From contig CAJNAR010000004.1 in the NCBI GenBank assembly GCA_905220665.1, positions 372,001 to 436,000 on the forward strand: a stretch of 64,000 bases of DNA, written 5' to 3'. The notes under the pieces are model-generated. The model saw only the letters and a program-made list of their open reading frames with translations, was not told where the DNA came from and searched no databases. Positions 62,305 through 64,000 of the stretch are shown piece by piece. This stretch comes from Albugo candida. Taxonomy: Eukaryota; Oomycota; Peronosporomycetes; Albuginales; Albuginaceae. The translations under genes and the position numbers were made by a program. The stretch's first letter is position 1. Each line of letters opens with the position of its first letter.

Positions 62305-62922
62305 TCAAATAGAAGTAATGGGATCAGCGGCTTTGGGTGAGCGCACTTCGATGGAATTCTCGACAATTTTCATCGCTACTGTTTTGGTGACATCTCTTCC
62401 GACATCCCGTACCATTCCACTGATATCTAAAAAGACTTTACCACTACAGCTCATTGCCTGCTTCAACGCCTCATCGATGCAAGCCTCATTGGTCTTGAGA
62501 AATGGAGCCACCAAGTTGATATATAGAAAAATGGCGCCCTTCGTTGATGGCATGAAAAGCCAGAACAGAAAGCTCAGCTTGAGAGGATAATAAAGCGGGA
62601 TCCAAGCCAGTAAGATGTCGCTGAATACTTCGATGACGTTGAAGCACGCGTAGACGACCCAATATGTTAGCCACTGTACGTGATCTGCTTTTGTATCGCT
62701 TTCGATTGCTTTGAAGGAAGTGTACGCGGGATAAATAAAGCCAACAATGTTGCATATTAATTTCGCTCCAAAGCCGAAAAATACAAACAGCAGTAGTGTT
62801 GTCGCTGCTGCAAATACGAAATACACTTTATCGATTCCTGTACTGGCTTGGAATGCGCGTAGTGCTGGTATCCTATCAAGTTCGTTTGATAATTTGGTCG
62901 TGAATTGGCGGACAAGATCCAT
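62305..62922 (-). CDS. REEP/Yop1 (TB2/DP1/HVA22) ER-shaping protein
   Basis: Single exon, 205 residues. The core GAKLICNIVGFIYPAYTSFK, then AIESDTKADHVQWLTYWVVY and CFNVIEVFSDILLAWIPLYY followed by KLSFLFWLFMPSTKGAIFLY is diagnostic. Paired hydrophobic hairpins insert into the ER membrane and bend tubules. The C-terminal amphipathic part (DEALKQAMSC and on) is polar. It stands tail-to-tail with NOL6 across 53 bp. Confidence 0.93.
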   Translation of the reverse strand: MDLVRQFTTKLSNELDRIPALRAFQASTGIDKVYFVFAAATTLLLFVFFGFGAKLICNIVGFIYPAYTSFKAIESDTKADHVQWLTYWVVYACFNVIEVFSDILLAWIPLYYPLKLSFLFWLFMPSTKGAIFLYINLVAPFLKTNEACIDEALKQAMSCSGKVFLDISGMVRDVGRDVTKTVAMKIVENSIEVRSPKAADPITSI

Positions 62923-63627
62923 GTCGACTCGATGAGAAGATTTTGTGAGTGTGATGAAGGGAAGATGGACGAAGACAAGCTTCTTATCGTGTGAGTATTC
63001 TTTCGGTAAACCATTTTTAGCTTTGGAATTTTTGATCCTAATTTTAGCTGATTCTGACGTCTAAGATCTATAGACAGGAGGACAAGAGGACAAGATAAGT
63101 TGTAGAGAGAATTCGGAGGCTTCAAGGCTGAGCAGTTAGCGCACGAACGAGCTTGAAGCGCGCAGATTAAGGGCTTTTGGGTACCAGCAGCATCAATATA
63201 CTCTCATTGAAATGCATAGAGTGAGATTAAGAAAGGTCATAGCAAGTGAGAAGATTGATGAATAGCTTTGTTCAGCATTACTTCGATAGGTGTAGTTTGC
63301 TAAACACGTTGATTCACTCGGACGGATGCGAATAGCTCAACCACATGCGTTACAAGATGTGGTATGTGCACGCATTCTGTCTACTTTAGGCCGCCATGAT
63401 GCAAACACTAAGCCATTCCTATCCACGCCCACGTTTTCCGTATCAATACGTGTATCAGTGTAGTATTTCCGTCGTGTTAGATGTTTTAGAAGCTTTCTCC
63501 TCGTGTTAGAAGCCCCGGAAACCCTGGTTAGGAGCCGTAAGCAGCTGGAAGCTACGATGTCGGATGGAAAAAGACCGTCACGATCTCGATCGTAATGCTA
63601 TTGGCTGAAAATAGCTGGTTTTGTTTC
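62923..63627. other. divergent intergenic region, no gene supported
   Basis: About 700 bp between the REEP start and the partial gene at the right edge. A minus-strand frame at 62757-63125 mostly overlaps the REEP gene and is not called. Core promoters of both neighbours should be here. Confidence 0.4.
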
Positions 63628-64000
63628 ATGCGCGCGACGACGACATTTCTTTTAAATGAATGCTTGGAAGCCTTGCAATGTTCTGAAAATGGTAGCAACA
63701 GGAGACTGATGGAGGAATTTGAAACTCAGGGAACAGAAGATAGTGCTTTTGACCTTTCTTCACAAAGTAGAATACTTGCAGAACGCGAGAAAGTCGTTGT
63801 CATTGAATCCGTGAATCAACAAAATGACTCGCTGAATATCATCGACGGTCAGTTTTCGATCCATGCAAGATTGGATTCTGAACTGAAAGGCTCTCTACTT
63901 GAAAAGGAAAAGTTTACATCATTGTCACGATTAAGAGGAAGCGTCGTGCGATTAGATCGTTACGTTTTTCTGACGACCTATCAGTGCAATAAACTGCTCA
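63628..64000 (+). CDS. OB-fold-like protein, 5' part only
   Basis: From the ATG at 63628 the frame stays open to the right edge (124 codons). The first half is acidic and polar (LQCSENGSNRRLMEEFETQ). The second half reads KVVVIESVNQQNDSLNIIDG then QFSIHARLDSELKGSLLEKE, KFTSLSRLRGSVVRLDRYVF. The 'DG-x-x-S-I-x-A-x-L-D ... L-x-G-x-V-V-R-L-x-x-Y' spacing resembles OB folds of telomere or replication proteins (TPP1/RPA type). This is a weak pattern match. The 3' end is outside the window. Confidence 0.4.
   Translation, partial: MRATTTFLLNECLEALQCSENGSNRRLMEEFETQGTEDSAFDLSSQSRILAEREKVVVIESVNQQNDSLNIIDGQFSIHARLDSELKGSLLEKEKFTSLSRLRGSVVRLDRYVFLTTYQCNKLL

Noticed and set aside
1..64000. CRISPR arrays, prokaryotic operons, rRNA and tRNA genes
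   Set aside because: No regularly spaced repeats, no rRNA-like tracts, and no cloverleaf with a TTC-type arm was found by eye; the gene structure is eukaryotic. A tRNAscan run could still find a tRNA.

Overview
The window is nuclear DNA of a compact eukaryotic genome, most probably an oomycete and most like an Albugo-type (white rust) species. The evidence is: short introns (about 45-60 nt, donors often GTACGT or GTAxGx); intergenic gaps of 12-250 bp; a GH81 beta-1,3-glucanase; a five-finger 'WRKY19-like' CxxH protein typical of oomycetes; flagellar kinesins (zoospore cilia); a BT1-family transporter; and decayed Crinkler-type N-termini. The species is an inference. Exon models were built by hand from open frames, GT/AG sites and protein continuity; no alignment or transcript was available.

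Layout. 1-7.0 kb: 3' end of an IPT/TIG protein, a secreted GH81 glucanase, a C2H2/SNARE/beta-trefoil protein and a small basic protein, with loose spacing. 7.9-27.1 kb: a dense block with an ABC-class predicted ATPase, a long coiled-coil protein, a lone DYW-deaminase-like protein, TFIIH p62, an IQ/ankyrin protein, syntaxin-18, CDC73 (with two apparent GC-AG introns), a voltage-sensor/nucleotidyl-cyclase protein lacking both metal aspartates, an ICE2/NARG2-like protein and the cyclophilin PPIL4. 27.1-31.5 kb: gene-poor island. 31.6-42.1 kb: BT1 transporter, SNAPC4-like Myb, a small three-exon gene, a tail-anchored TPR protein, ARS2/SERRATE, a SAC3/GANP protein and the WRKY19-like protein. 42.1-46.5 kb: second gene-poor island. 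46.5-64 kb: ATP23 protease, a hypothetical gene, KIF17-like kinesin-2, KIF6/9-like kinesin-9, eIF3m, an OMS1-like methyltransferase, MCMBP, an ENTH protein, NOL6/Utp22, a REEP/Yop1 protein and the 5' part of an OB-fold-like gene at the right edge.

The most unusual structure is a decayed inverted duplication. An arm at about 27.2-29.5 kb matches, in reverse, an arm at about 43.6-46.6 kb. Each arm carries a broken Crinkler-type N-terminus followed by a second degenerate tract; fragments of the BT1 transporter lie in or beside both arms, and the left arm appears to start in a remnant of the ATP23 3' end. The arms flank about 14 kb of working genes.

Many genes serve transcription and RNA metabolism (TFB1, CDC73, ICE2-like, SNAPC4-like, ARS2, SAC3, PPIL4, NOL6, eIF3m). 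Others serve membrane traffic (syntaxin-18, SNARE-like, ENTH, REEP), mitochondria (ATP23, OMS1-like) and cilia (two kinesins). They look like housekeeping neighbours rather than one pathway.
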